A DNA stretch of 64,000 bases from Lepidonotus clava. Lineage: Eukaryota; Annelida; Polychaeta; Phyllodocida; Polynoidae. Below, piece by piece: positions 46,468-60,059 of this stretch (within the stretch, counting starts at the first letter, position 1; each line of letters starts with the position of its first letter). The notes beneath the pieces are model-generated. The model did not search any database, was not told the DNA's origin, and worked only from the letters and a program-made list of their open reading frames with translations. Position numbers and translations under genes: made by a program. The DNA lies in the NCBI GenBank assembly GCA_936440205.1, contig OW387150.1:14358152-14422151 (forward strand), read 5' to 3'.

Positions 46468-47329
46468 CCCCTTCCACCCCATAAGGCCATAATATTTGGC
46501 CACCACATGGCTGTTACCCATAAATTGGACCCTAATGTTACTGTTATTTTCTAATTGCAAAATGAGTATTTAACCTACAATCAAAAGGTAAATATCAAAA
46601 TATTCCTGATGCTCCAAGGAATCTTCAGCTTTTTATATTATCCTTCAAAAATAATTAGTTCTTTTAGAAAAGATATTTAAGTACAGGACATCCTGCCCAA
46701 TTTAGGGCAAATATGGCAAAACCTGGAAATCAGCCTCTCAATTGCAATAATTATGGAATTATATGGAAAAAACATATTTCTTATGTAATTTTGGGTGAAA
46801 ACTTGACTTACATGAAAATTTACAGAGAATTCAATGGCATTTACAGAAATAATCAAATTTTCCTGAATGAGGCATTATGGGAAATTTGCAATGGAATGTT
46901 TTTTCTGGAAAATTCTATGTTTAAGAAAGGTCGTTATGTTACCATGGTTACGGAAAAAAGAATATTAAGGGTCAATGGAACATTTGTCATGGATAATGTA
47001 GAAAATATCTTTGTTCACCAAATACTTCAAACAGGTAGAGAAATAACCTTCTGAATCAAAAGTTATTGCATTTCTATCATTTTCTATAATTAAATATGCC
47101 TTCTTTTCCTCACTAAATATGGTTAAGTTCAAATTGCCGTAACATGGAAAGTAATATGATAATCAGGACTGGGGTGTTTCTATTATACAAGAGGTAGGGC
47201 ACTTCATACAACCATATCTTAGCTTCTAAAAGGAATATTTCAAAAAGGTTTGCAGCATTTGAAAGCTAACTTTCTCTTGTCTACAGATATTTTCTACCTC
47301 ATGTTCTCAGGAATAGAGGGTTGAAGGGG
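46468..47329. mobile_element. piggyBac-like MITE
   Basis: TTAA at 46464-46467 and 47330-47333 flanks an 862-bp element with short inverted ends (CCCCTTCCACCC and the complement CCCCTTCAACCC). TTAA plus CCCYTT is the piggyBac signature. The single 113-residue open frame inside has no transposase resemblance, so the copy is non-autonomous. Confidence 0.65.
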
Positions 47330-47333
47330 TTAA

Positions 47334-48440
47334 CCCTGCAACAGGACTGCAATGTCAAATTGTATGATTTGTCAGTAGGTGATAACGTAAATATTTTCTT
47401 ATCTTCTCGCTACTAAATTGACCTCAGGTCTATCGGTACCCTACTGTCCCGGTCCACTACCCTCCTTTTGATTTCTGTCCTTTTGTTTGGGACCTCGATA
47501 GCACTGGGGATCTACGAACCCTTCGAATAACTTGTAGATCTGTGGCCCGTCTTACCAGTACAGTTATTCAACACATCTGTGGTTAAACACACCTCCCATT
47601 CTACTCTGTATTTCCCTCGCCCTAATGCACTCATTTAATGGATTTGTACTCGTCTATTGGGTTTAACCTGTCTACCCTAAGAATTAGATTTGTTTGACTT
47701 TGAGTACACTGACTAAAAGTAATATGGTGAGGTGTAATTTGAGAGATAGAATATCGCGAAGGTGAGAGTTGACCGATGAGGGTTTATGTGGTTGTCCCCA
47801 TGGTTAGAGAAAGTCTGGTACAAATCTGGTACATTGTATACAAATTAGTGCGGTATGCATCTTCCAAGACGACCGACCCAGTGCATCAAACTGTTGTAAT
47901 AATCATTACACGTGGATATTATCCAAGTAAATATCCTCAGGTGGAATTCTAAGTGAAAACATAATTATAAATTTGATGAGTTCTACTTCTAGAACAGAGG
48001 ATGCATTAAGATTTTGCAGTCTCGTTTGGCCAAAAACGTTGTTGGATTTAAAACCTCACTCAAATATTCGGACCAATCAATTAGATAAAGTAAACTAACC
48101 CGCTGACGTTCTATATGCTACACATACCTTTCAAGACAAATTGATCATGGGTGTAGAAAACATGAAATAGAAACCAGTCGATGTGTCTAACAGGTACTTT
48201 ATCTTCTGTTGTTTTATGTGGTATTTGATTAAACGTATACTAGTATACACATTTTACAATATCCTCTTCCATAGCTGACAGGTCCTTCACGATGGCGGAA
48301 ACTGAAAGGGGATGAGGGGTATATTTTTGGTGATGTAAAAGTAGGTCTTATAGTATTTCAAAAAATATTCCAATAGGGCCCATTTCCCCCTCCGTTCGGA
48401 ATTTCAATTTTAAATCCACCACTCCTATAGTTATAATCAG
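47334..48440. other. Non-coding, nothing recognised
   Basis: No gene, RNA or repeat seen. Confidence 0.45.
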
Positions 48441-48446
48441 TCACAG

Positions 48447-48560
48447 GTGCAATTTTCTGCCATCATAGATATATACAGCCAATTCTCTACCATCATAGAT
48501 ATACAGCCAATTGCTTGCCATCACAGAATTAGATATACAGCCAATTTTCTGCCATTACAC
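48447..48560 (+). repeat. ~30-bp tandem repeat
   Basis: About four copies of ATAGATATACAGCCAATT followed by TTCTGCCATCA, with small differences. Confidence 0.7.
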
Positions 48561-48899
48561 TATTATAGAGCTAGCTCTCTCTATATATACACCCTGCAGG
48601 TGGTTCAAAGTAATGTTCAGTATGCGTGCCCAGTTTTACGGTGACATGTCAGTCAGTAAGGAGGCCGCTCTCTGCTCGTCCCCTGATGGGGATGTTACAT
48701 TCAGACAGCGTACAGCGCTCATTACAAGTCAATCAATCAACCCCCCAAACAAAGTCTCCATTCGCCTCACCCTGAAGTCACAAAAGAAAACCAAGACAAG
48801 GAACAAAGCCATCTTCCACGGTTTTAGAAGTTTTGTGTCGCTGGTTCTTCCCGTGTCTTTACTACAGGCAGATGAGGCACATCGGGTACCAGCGCGGTC

Positions 48900-49160
48900 C
48901 GTGTCAACTCGGGTCAAAGGTCAGGCAGACGCGCCATGGTCACGTGACCAATCTGCGCCTGCGCGCGGGCGGTTTTCAATGTTATGAAGAGTTGTCTTTG
49001 TCGGACGCTGGTTGACATAACGTCGGCCCGTTTATCACGCCTACCGCCAGGGTGCGCGTCGCCATAGCGGAAGTGGAATGCCCCCTCAGGAACGCCGTCG
49101 CTGCGTCGCGTCTCAACGGAAGCGGAAAGACCCACTTATGGCGCCGCCTAACGACCTGTC
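48900..49160. promoter_or_regulatory. CpG-rich candidate promoter
   Basis: A 12-bp palindromic E-box GGTCACGTGACC (48938-48949) overlaps a CCAAT (48948-48952). NRF1-like CTGCGCCTGCGC and an ETS-like GCGGAAGTG (about 49065) follow. The composition is CpG-rich. No exon could be assigned. Confidence 0.35.
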
Positions 49161-49189
49161 GCGAACTACTAGATTTAGTGGGTGCCATA

Positions 49190-50330
49190 ATAAGTGGGGT
49201 GGGGTACATAGGGATGGGGTGGACTGAATTGTCTTGTCGGGCTAATAATACTGCGATAGCTGTGTCAGACGATGATCGCCTACAAAGCTATTACCTCAGT
49301 TTATTGCCACCATCCTACGACGTCATTAACTGGGTAAAAGTAGTGAGGGTCGCTTGATATTGCAGTTTACAGGGAATCAAGTACTGTGTTATGGTTCCTT
49401 ATTAATTAACCAGTACTTTTTTTTTCCGGGAATTTGATTAACCCAAATTTGAGCAACAAAAATCAGCAATAATTTATAACTAGGCGTACTGCAATAAAGC
49501 CACAGATGAAAGAACCAGACTACAGATAGTTGGATAATCTTATGCTTACCCAAAAATGTCTGACTGTTACAAACAACTAGAATTTAGGGAGATTCAAAAT
49601 AAATGGGGTGGGGTCCTGGCAGTAGGGTAGGCCTATACATGGGGCTTGTGTCGACTGAATTATCCTATTGGGCTAATATTACTGAGATGGCTGTGTCAGA
49701 CGATGATTGGCTACAAAGCTATTACCTCAGTTTATTGCCACCATCTACAACATCATTAACTGCATGAAAGTAGCATTGGTCGATTGATATTACAGTTTGC
49801 AGGTAATTGGGGACTGCACAAACTTTTCCTTATTAATTAACCAGTGTTTTTTTCTGGGAATTTATTGGCCCAATTTTGTTTTGGTGATTACTGCAATAAA
49901 GCCACAGATGAAAAAAACAGACTAAAGATACTTGCACAATCTTAAGATTATCCAAACATTTCTGTCTGTTGCAAACAACTAGAATTTAGTGAGAAATAGA
50001 AAAGAATGGCATGGAGTCCCAGTATAGTAGGGCTGGGATGGACTGAGTTGTCTTGTTGGGCTGATAATGCTATAGGATAGCTCTGTCAGACAATGATCGG
50101 CCACCGAGCCATTGCCTCAGTTTATTGCTACCATCCTACAACATTATTAACTGCAGAAAAGTAGTCAGGGTCCATTGATATTACATACAGGGAATATCAA
50201 GAGGAATACCTTAATAGTTCTTCATTAATTAAGCAGTGCTTTTTACTGTGATTTGATTAGCCCAATTTCATTATGGTAAATAAGAAAATTAGCAACATGA
50301 ATAAAAAATCTCCTTACCTGCTATGATAAA
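49190..50330 (+). repeat. Three tandem copies of a ~390-430-bp unit
   Basis: GGACTGAATTGTCTTG-like starts recur at about 49223, 49653 and 50041. Each is followed by CAGACGATGATCGGC, CCTCAGTTTATTGCCACC and CAATAAAGCCACAGATGA. The copies are diverged by roughly 10-20% by eye. Confidence 0.75.
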
Positions 50331-50339
50331 GCCATCATA

Positions 50340-52140
50340 CACACACGAAAAACTAGGTGTTAAATGTTATGATAAATTACGTAAATAATCTTAAGAATAT
50401 GTATGAATATTAATTCATAACATTTCGGGGAAAATGTATGTTCTTTGTCCGGAAATACTGCTGAAATAGCCTCTGAAAATATTACTTTCCTCCAACAACA
50501 GTGTGCTGCACCATAGGCCTACACTCCCCTACAGTTTTATATGAGGCAGAACATTATAAAGATTAATAACTCTTTCAATAGAACATCAAATGACCACCGG
50601 TCAAGACTAATTGTAGATGATAATATTCTAATCATGTTGTAAACTCAAAGGGTACACTGTTTTTTCAATTCACGTATACATAATTATAGGCCTACAACGC
50701 AAGGTAACCCACGAAATGTCATATGACTCAGTGGCGCCACCTGCTTTCAGTAGAAAGAACTAAAGCAAACACCAAAACAGATTTCTCCAGCTACAGTGAT
50801 AATCAGATTACTTGTGGGTCTAGCGTATTGGAGACAGATCTTTATTTTAAAACAAGTCTTTTATAATACGTTGGTTCGATTCAACAATATAACACTCAGA
50901 TTGTCCGGAAAAAGGGAGTGGCAGGCGCCGTTGCGACCCCCTCAAAATCCGCCGCCGCGGGTCGCGGCCGGGGTCGCTGTCTACAAGCGCGTCCGGCCGG
51001 ACGACGGGCAACAAGGTCGGTCTGAAACCTCCCTAACAACAACCCTCAAGCTTGTTTAATAAAAAGGGCATCCTTCTGAATATGCGAAGTAGCTCAAAAT
51101 AAACTGGGAACATGTCATGGCGCGACTCCACTGATACCAGAAGTATTTTCTTAGAAAAACTGAGGTAACCCTTCGTATATCGTACTTCTTGTAAGCTATA
51201 GAGACCAATAGAAAAAAAACTCAGGAAAATATGCTCTTACATCGTATACTTTTGGAAACATGATTATCGTTTCAGGTAAAATCATGAAAGGGATATAGTT
51301 ATTTTATTGTTGATGTTAAAGTTAATTAGGTTACCATCGCTCTGCATATATACATCAAGTGGAGTTTTTGCTTAAGTCAAATGTAGCACTGGTAGTTCAA
51401 CATCAAGATCGCACTAGTTACATTTTGACGGCTAGATTGCACTTGTCTTAAGTTGGACCTCGACTGACTCGACTGAGTGCGGAGGTGCGTGAAGGCCTGG
51501 TATATCTAGACAAATACCCTGTAATAGTTCAATCACCCAGATTTATAGCCCTGCTATCGTTGGGTAGGTTTCAAAGGCTTAAATGATGTGTTCTCAACAC
51601 TCATTTATTAAGCGACTGAACGAATTACACACACATCACACTTCAGCTTTTTACTGCATGATCGATTTATAACGATGTTTACGGTATCGATTGCCAAAGA
51701 ATGCACCTAATACAGAGTGCACATAGGTCATGCGCGCGCACACACACACACATGTACACACAGATACAGAGATGAATATACACATGTACGCATACACATT
51801 TCCTTTCTGGGTTTTATACACGCTATACCATAAGTAAAATAGTATTTTTATTTTGCAATTCATACCTTCAATACTATCAAATAATAATCAAAGCCAAAAA
51901 CATGTCCTAATGATGTTTATATGTAAAATCATTGACGACAAATAATAACCATTTATTCTTTATTTCTTGGTGTATTTTGCCTCATGTACATGCATATTTG
52001 TACAACTTGGTGGGCTGTAATTTGACACTGGTGATCACTAAGGGGACCTTGTAATGAGCCGATCGACAATGCACTTAGCATATGTCGTCCCTTTGTACTG
52101 ACCGTGTATGTCATAGGCCCACTCCCTGCCATTTGCATTT
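50340..52140. other. Non-coding; small CpG patch and CA microsatellite
   Basis: 50920-51040 is a short CpG-rich patch. 51730-51760 is a CG/CA microsatellite. No gene recognised. Confidence 0.45.
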
Positions 52141-52394
52141 ATATTACAAAAAAAGATGGCCCCCTTTTATCCACCTCATTTTTCTCCACCTTTCTTTTTA
52201 TTTCCAGAATACATCAGGAACTTCAAAGATTGCCCGCTAGGCGGTGCTGATTGGATGTGAAAGGGCTAATTATCAAGTGGACGGGTCACGTGGTTTAACC
52301 CCCACCCCCTCCTCCCTCCCTCCTCTCCCTCCCCCATCTCCCTCCTATAGCCACAACCAGAACCCCCACCCAAGAAGCCCACCTCTGCAGAAAG

Positions 52395-52490
52395 CAGCCC
52401 TGTGATTGGCTACCGCCGCCGTGACGTCATACCACCCAGGGCGCTGCTGAAATGTATATGATCATTTGTGGCTGGCGGCTGCGGCGACAT
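52395..52490 (+). promoter_or_regulatory. engrailed core promoter
   Basis: An inverted CCAAT box (ATTGG, 52405-52409), a palindromic CRE (TGACGTCA, 52422-52429) and a TATA-like TATATG (52455-52460) are ordered upstream of GC-rich sequence that would be the 5' UTR. Transcription would start near 52485, giving a leader of about 560 nt. TSS placement is inference. Confidence 0.45.
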
Positions 52491-53050
52491 TGAGTGAGAC
52501 TGTGCCTGGAGAGTAGCGGGCCTCAGAAGGAGAGTGCGCCGCCGAGTGAGAAGAGGAGGAGGTGGGGTACGTACTACTGGTACAGGAGTTGGTGGTCACT
52601 TGGCCCGCCACCACCGCCACACGCGCATCGCGGCCACTGATTCACTGACCACAAGGTTGGAGTTGTTATCATTATACTGAGACGCACGGCCAAGACGCCG
52701 ACTCAGTTGTACCTGGAGCACACACCAGCTGGAGGAGATAGAGCACTGAGACAGTTCTCCTACCCCACCCACGTACAGCACACATTGGTCTCAAGGGTTG
52801 ACGTCCTACACACAGACTACTGACACACAGCGGGACTTTATTTGGTTATCAGAATCCCAGAAGACGCGACTTGTTTTATTCTTACCGTCGTCGCTTATGA
52901 TGGAGCTTACCTGATCTTCGAATCAACAAGGAGGGAGAAGATAATAATTAACGCGTTTAGTTAATTAATTTTTTCCCTTGGGAGGCACTTTTGTGTTTTC
53001 TGATCATTGACCCCTGTGAAGTGGCGCCCCCAGCGGTGGCCGGCGTCACC

Positions 53051-54578
53051 ATGATGGCAGTGGAGAGAGAGCGCGGCGCGACGTCGGTAACGTCGGCAGT
53101 GACGTCGGCGCTCGGCGGGCCTCTGACAGTCGGCGGTATCGTCGGCGCGCGCTGCTCGCTGAGTTTATCTACATCCGTATCATCCCCGACCAGACGCGAC
53201 GACCGCGCGTCCCCCAGCCCCGTGCCCTCATCGTCCTCCAGCAGCGACGAAGTGAATGACGACCGGAACCGGAATATGACGTTGGCGCGACACCATGCAT
53301 CGGCGGCGACGACGTCGGCAACGCTGACTGTGTCAGTGACGCACTCCCGCCACGTCGACGTGGACTCAGAGAGCGACGGAGGGATCAACGTCGACTCCTC
53401 CTCCCCGCCGCCCTCCCCGCTCTCCCCTGGAGAAGAGCGTCGGCGTCGCACACCTACTCCTCCAGTAACCGCCCCGACGGCGACGTGTACGACGACGACG
53501 TCGCGCGGCGGGACGCCTCCCACCCCGCCCGCCACCGGCACGGCGCCGTCCTCCCCGCCCGCCCTGGAGGAGGAGGAGCGCCTGGAGGAGCGGCGGGCCC
53601 CTGCGGCCGTCCTCCCGGGTCTCCTACCCCCTCAGCCTCTCCGCCTCACCAATTTCTCAATAGACGCTATTCTGAAGCCGGACTTCGGAGGTCTGCGCCA
53701 CCCGGCCGACCGGCCCGGGAAGCCGGATGTCGGTGTCAGAAACACGGGGACGCGGCCCCTGGACGTTGTGAATTTGGTGAGCGGGCGGCACTACAGCGCC
53801 CACGGCATAGACCACCTGGTGCACGGACACAAATACCTGCAGCAGCGGGAGGGGCGGGGGACCACCACAACGGCCGCGCCGGGCAGTAGTCCGTACGGCG
53901 GGCGGCCGGCGGGACACACCGGGGGGACTCAGGGCTTCGTCCCCTACCAGCCCCACCCCCGCCGGCCCTCCAGTCCACCGGCCGCGCGGTCACCGCCGCA
54001 CCACCCGCACCACCCACACCACCACCACAACCACAACCGGCACCACCTCCATACCACCACTCCAGCCACTAACACATTCACCTTCCCCGACACGGCGCAC
54101 CCCGCCAAATCCACGTCAACGTCGGCGACAACGACGACCGGGCGGCACCACCCGTACCACCACCTAGACCACCACCAGCACCACCACCATCCGCACCACC
54201 ACGCACAGACTCACACCCCGCGTTCCCCTGGAGGAATCTCACTCACCACCTCCTCCACCAACCCCTCCAGTAACAACCCCACCACCCACCACCACAACCA
54301 CCACCACCACACGGCCTCCCCGGCCGCCTCTCCCGGCAGCGCCTCCTGCGCGTCCTCCAGTTCCTCCAGTTCCTCCTCCGGGGGCCGGTCTCCCGGTCAC
54401 AAACCGTCGGCGGACGGGGGCCCGGTGTCGGGCGGCGCCCCGGCCCGGGGGACCCCGGCGGGCGGCCCGGGCACCACGGACGGGGCCGGGAGTGGTACCC
54501 CCGCCGTCGACCCCAAGGACCCGCTGGTATGGCCCGCCTGGGTCTACTGCACCCGCTACTCAGACCGACCCTCCTCAG
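53051..54578 (+). CDS. en: Engrailed-class homeobox protein, first coding exon
   Basis: 509 codons plus one base, ending at a consensus donor (AG|GTGAGT). The start ATGATGG has a good context (CACC before it) and is the first ATG of the frame. The protein opens with Ser/Thr/Pro-rich sequence. The EH1 Groucho-binding motif FSIDAILKPDFG lies at residues 202-213, a His-rich region follows (about 335-445), then a Ser run and a Gly/Pro-rich stretch. EH2 (WPAWVYCTRYSDRPSS) lies at 494-509 and normally contacts Exd/Pbx. The intron falls within the Gly codon after DRPSS, as I recall for engrailed genes. EH3, the homeodomain and EH5 would be on the next exon, which I do not find before the window's end. 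Engrailed is a nuclear repressor in segmentation, neural and shell-field patterning. The simple repeats are long for the family. Confidence 0.92.
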
Positions 54579-56460
54579 GTGAGTTATCAACTAATTTATT
54601 ATTTACATTATGCTCTTTGGAAGTATTTTCCCACTGCTTTTAGGCTTACTCGAGCACATTACAGTCCACAAAAGACATAGGCTTGCTTCCATTACAATTC
54701 CTAGAGATCATTTATCAGTTCACCCATAGTTTTCTGAATTTAGAACATCCTCCTATAACTCCTCTTGGGCTAGTATCTGTGATTTTCCAGGGATGTTAGA
54801 ATTTTCCCACTAAACCTCACGCATATATACATTTTTAAGTGAATGTCCCTTTATAGAACACTTCCATGGATGCCCTTGAAATATCTCGTACCGATCAAAA
54901 CTTCACAACCAGAATAATTCTGGATAATTCTAGGACGCGATTTATATAGGATTTGTGAACATTTGCAACATTTGCATCTAAAAGGGTTACTTATACATGT
55001 ACATGGGCAGGACATAATATGTGGGAGGGTAACATGTATTCAAGACGATTCATCACAAATTGATGTAAGAGGTTTGATAAGAAAGATGACTAAAACAAAT
55101 CATACCATTTTTTATCTACCACCGTACCTGGTTGCCCCCGTACGAATATCACATTTCTATCCAGGACCGAAACGTTTTAATTTCAGTTGAGTCAGATTTT
55201 ACCGGTGTTATCACATAAACCATTTACACGCCAAGATAGCACTAGTCGCCCAGGTAGATAATCCAAGTCTTTATCAACATCAGTTTTACCTTGACTTTTC
55301 CAAAGATATATCAAGAAATCCAGGGGTAGGGGCATGTTATTTGCTACACCCATGGTTTTGGGGATGAGTAAACAGATAAGTGCGATTTGACACATTATTA
55401 TCATATAGATAAGAGTATCTTCGACAAGTTCCTGCAGTAATACAAGTATATTGCAAATTATTGATGAACCGTCTATACATAAGGAATTACAGAATCTTTA
55501 GACAGAAGCTTCGGAGAAGTCATATGGCTAACACGTGCATCTATTTTTTAATACTCCGCATACCCCGATTCTTCCGTGTCACGGCAGCTCGATCTATTAA
55601 TGGCACATGTCATAAACCATGTGTGTATCAGGGGTAAATTAATTGTTTCTATTCAGAGGCCACTGTTTTTTTCCTTAGCCGTTGGCGTAACGCATGTATA
55701 AGATTTACTGATTCCCTGCACGCTAAGTTCTCACTGCCAGTTCTATATATATATACCGACCCACATGTAAAATAGCGTTGCATGCATCTAAATATAAAAT
55801 ATTTTCTCATGTCAATGTATTTATACTTTTCATATAAAATGCATTAAATTACAGAAACACTAGATGTACGTTAGTGATTATATCCGCTGAACTGATTTCC
55901 TGGAAGAATCTGAGAATATAAAACCCATGAGTAATTCCTCCTCACTTAGTTTGCAAGCTAGTTACACTAGCTGCTTTTCTGAGCCTGTTATTGCTTGCGA
56001 AAAAACATATAGACGTTTCTGTATCATACTGATAATGTGAAGGTGTGGTCTTGAAAATACTGGACTTCACGTCTATAATATAATATAGAACGTCTCACAA
56101 TAATCCTTATGTCTTCATTTAGTTTTGCAATTAGCGAACACATATACATGTACATAGCTATAAACTTAGACATATACCATATCAAATACTTTTCATTCAT
56201 AAATGTAAGACTTAGCGAGATCGTATAATGGAAAGAAAATTAAAGACAGAAAAATGCCGGGGAAAATGTTATAAAACTATTTAAGCCATATGACAACATA
56301 ATATGATGATAAACATAAACATTATATATAACTAGGTTTATTTATCTCTATATAACAAATAATCTGGTAGAACATAGAAACAGAAGCCTGTGTCTAACTT
56401 CATAGTCACAAAGCCTATAAAGAACGCCCCTAAAACACCTGATAACTTACAACCCACCTT
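54579..56460. other. Start of engrailed intron 1
   Basis: Begins with GTGAGT. AT-rich, with no exon or conserved-looking block. Confidence 0.6.
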
Positions 56461-56469
56461 GGACGACCC

Positions 56470-56750
56470 GATACCTGAACATTAAACGCTCCCACATACC
56501 CAACTCCTGAACATTAAAAACTCCCACAGACCCAACTCCTGAACATTAAAAACTCCGACAGGCCCACCTGGGAGTTGGATATAAAGTTCGGCCACACACG
56601 GGGGTCGCTAATGAAATCAGGTACGGTCCAGGTGATCTAACCGCACATCAAAGTGCGGCCATTATCCTCGGACAATAGACTGCCAATGGTCAGGGGATAA
56701 CGAACGGGCGTCCAGGGATAACACAGGGGCGTCAAGGGATAACACCGCGC
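56470..56750 (+). repeat. Two short tandem repeats
   Basis: 56470-56575 has three copies of a ~33-bp unit with CTGAACATTAAAAACTCCCA. 56690-56750 has three copies of a ~22-bp unit with GGGATAACACAGGGGCGTC. Confidence 0.7.
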
Positions 56751-59270
56751 GGCCGTCGGTCAGTAAAACTCATCATTCCGCACGAGTGTCCGCGGCGGGC
56801 CTTTTAATAAATACCTTTTTGACTGTTTTCCCCTAATCAATTGAAGCTCAATGTGGCGGCGTGTGTGGTGTATAAAACGAACGTATATATGCCACCTGCA
56901 GAGCAGGGAAAACGAACGGAACCTTTTGAAAGGCGTGCACGCCTGTTTAACCTTGTTAAAAAGGCATTTGAAACAACACGTTGACTTGTGCGGAGGAGTG
57001 GAAGGTATCTTTTCTTTAGGCCTCTATGGTGCTAGACAACTGAGATTTAGGCCAGTGGCTTACATCCAAATTTAAGCCTTCATATATAGGAATTCCTATA
57101 TATCTATACGCCAAGTGAATATGCTGGAGAAATATTCAAAATAATATTAGAAGCATATAACATAGAAATGTCGTATACGTTTCGGAAATTCTCAATGTTG
57201 CCTTGCAGATATTCTGTAAAGACTTTCTTAAAAATTCTCGACCTACCTCAAACTTAACACATGTATGCACTGAGCTTTACAGACTATATAGTAAAATCGG
57301 AGTAAAACTGGAACTAATCCCTCATTTCCTCCCAACTTTCTTCCTCCAGAATCCACCCGCAGATGCTGGTGGTATAGGAGGACAGATTAATGGGGACTTT
57401 TAAGGCGGACACGCGGGTATTTGCATACGTTAAACCAACTGTCGGCCAGATTTATTCTGTAGCCATCAGGTCGTTTAGCAGATGAAGTATTGTCGGGACT
57501 GGCCTCCGGTCGGGCCCTCATTGTCGGGGAGGGTGGAGGAGGATTGTCGGGGGATGTCTGCCGGTCGGCCCGTAAAGATGGGAGGAGGAGATGAGTAATT
57601 ATCAGGGGCTTTACCTTATCAGGGCCCTGTGTCCTTGGTCCGGCCGTATTAGCTAAGATTCAGGGATCATTCGGATATAGAATTTAGGCGACTTTACCCT
57701 TATTCAGTCCCTTTGACTCAATTCTTAATCTTAGGAAACTTGAAGAGACATGGCCTTTCTTGATTTACAGATTATTAATTTTAATTCATGTTACATCCTG
57801 AAGCCGTTTCTTATCATATTTTGTTTTCCGTGGATCATAACAAATATATCGTTTGATTGCTCTCTTACACTATAACAGTTTGGTGGATATATGTAAAAGA
57901 CAAGAAAAATAATCAAAATATAGTTAAATCATACGATTCATGTCAAACGCGTTTTCTCAAATATTGAGTAGACGTTACAAAAACCTAGACTTTGAAACTT
58001 GCGAAAGCTGATATGTGATGGCGACTGCTCCATATATTTAAGTCTATATATCGAATTTCATTTTTTTGTGTGTGGTCACTGCGAATAGTGATATCATCAT
58101 GATTTCCTTATAGTATCGACACGTAAGACTCGTATGTATTTAGCTGATAGAAATGCGCCTTCTTCCTGCGTTTTAAAATCTGAGTAAGCTAGAGTATCCC
58201 AATCACAAGCCTATGTATATACAACACCTAATAGCCTCAGCCAATCAACTTGTTGAATTGTTGTATCCCAAAAAGGTGATATAGCCAATATACCGGGTAT
58301 AAAGGGGCAATAATCTCCTCCTTTAGAAGATACATCCCTCTACAAACCCACTCACAACGGAGCCTATTACCAGACCTGTCGGACCTCATTCAGGGGCTCA
58401 GTATTTACTCTTTTATGACACCCAGTAATCTCAGAGGACGCAATCACTGAAAGTGGTCAGTTAATTTGATGGTCGCGGTTTGCCGCTGGACCTAAAGTTT
58501 GTTCCTGTTGCTGAGCACTATATGTAGTGGCGGGTGAAGATCCCGGTGAAGATATTTAGAAAGGGTTTATGGAAAGCGTTAAAGGGGAATATTAACATTA
58601 TCAGACTTTGTCCGAATTTTATATTAAAAAAGTGAAATTTGAGGGGAAATATTACATCCTACCTACAGATATGCCTTATGTTTTAAAATGAATAGGGAAT
58701 TAGGGCCTCATATGCAGTCATTTTATTCTATAGGTAAAATAATCATGAGGGCATTCTTGCACATATCCTATGTTGTCGATGTTATCTAATAGAATAATTC
58801 ATGTATCAAATTAAGGCCCTATGTATTAATTTTCCTGTGATGCAGAGACGGTTATACAGTACATCTGTTGGAATGTATAATGTAGGACTGACTAGCATTA
58901 TTGAATGAATCCGATATGATATAAAGGCGGTTAGAGATACCAACAGCTGACCAAGAAAAATAAAGACCCTATCCATTGATAACTTTACTTTGGCTATAAA
59001 GCGGGCTGCTTACTTACTGAACGAAAGCATTTGACCTTTCCAGCCAACCTATCGTTTACACTGTTGCAAAAAATATATAGAATGGGACACATTGGAATTT
59101 AAGCCTCCCTCCCAACATCTCAGAGCTTGCGTATCGCCCTAAAAGGTATGGGCAGACTTGTGGTGGTTTCAGTGACATATCGGGCTGTGGGTGACAGGAG
59201 TGACAGTGGGCGAGTGACAGTATTTGTTATGGTAAACACCCAGTGCTCAGCTCCTATCCCTCAGCTCAAT
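56751..59270. other. Intron or intergenic DNA
   Basis: 57410-57660 is GC-richer and includes an octamer-like ATTTGCATA (57419-57427), a possible enhancer. Otherwise nothing recognised. Confidence 0.4.
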
Positions 59271-59274
59271 AACA

Positions 59275-59395
59275 TCCACTCACCCACCCACCCTTCCACC
59301 TATCCACTCACCCACCCACTCTCACACTTCCACCCAAACACCCTACACCACAAAACACAAGCACAATCCACACACCCTCCCACCCACCCTCAGAA
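59275..59395 (+). repeat. CACC/CCCA-rich simple repeat
   Basis: Runs of CCACCCACCC-type sequence with interruptions; low complexity. Confidence 0.7.
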
Positions 59396-59399
59396 TCCC

Positions 59400-60057
59400 T
59401 AAAAAGACTCAGGAGATTAGATACTTTAGGCGGTTGACAGTGAGAGCTCCAACTCTCATTGGAGTCCACTCTTTATTGAAAGCTCCAAACATAGAGAGGT
59501 CGACTCTCTCGACAAGAGGACTCTTTAATATCGCCCACCCCTGTCAGCTCCCATGTCGGAGGGCGCAAACAAACAGGTCCCTAACACGTTATGCCACTTC
59601 AGTCGACAACAGCACCACTCCACGTGAAACTTTGTGAATATAAACATTAGGACTGATGCTTATATTCACAAAAAAGAGAACTCAACTTAATCCACAGTTC
59701 ATAGAAATAAGGATACTGTACTTTAAGTTGGGTGTGTTTGGCTCCGATTTTGTTATATCACTGTGAATAGGTTTAAGGTTTCATTTTATAACAATTCTGC
59801 CACTTTACTCATAAAATGACTATTATGGGCACGGTTATTTTAAATATGGGCTATGTTAATATCATGCATTGAACAGATTAATAAGTATAACTACAAGGAA
59901 AGTTGATATAAGACAAATAAATGTGCCGGCTTTTGTCGAGCTTGTATATACATTTAAACTTCATTTTATAAATCATTACTTCTATACAGCAAATATGTCT
60001 TCTGTGAAAACCAAAGGGTATGAAATAATCATCAAAGTTATCTTCTGTATCTTCTGA
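59400..60057. other. Non-coding, nothing recognised
   Basis: No gene or repeat recognised. Confidence 0.45.
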
Positions 60058-60059
60058 TA

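Noticed and set aside
46713-47054. 113-residue gene
   Set aside because: Lies inside a MITE, has no recognisable domain and no promoter.
52957-53541. Minus-strand 194-residue frame over engrailed exon 1
   Set aside because: Antisense shadow of GC-rich coding sequence; no family resemblance.
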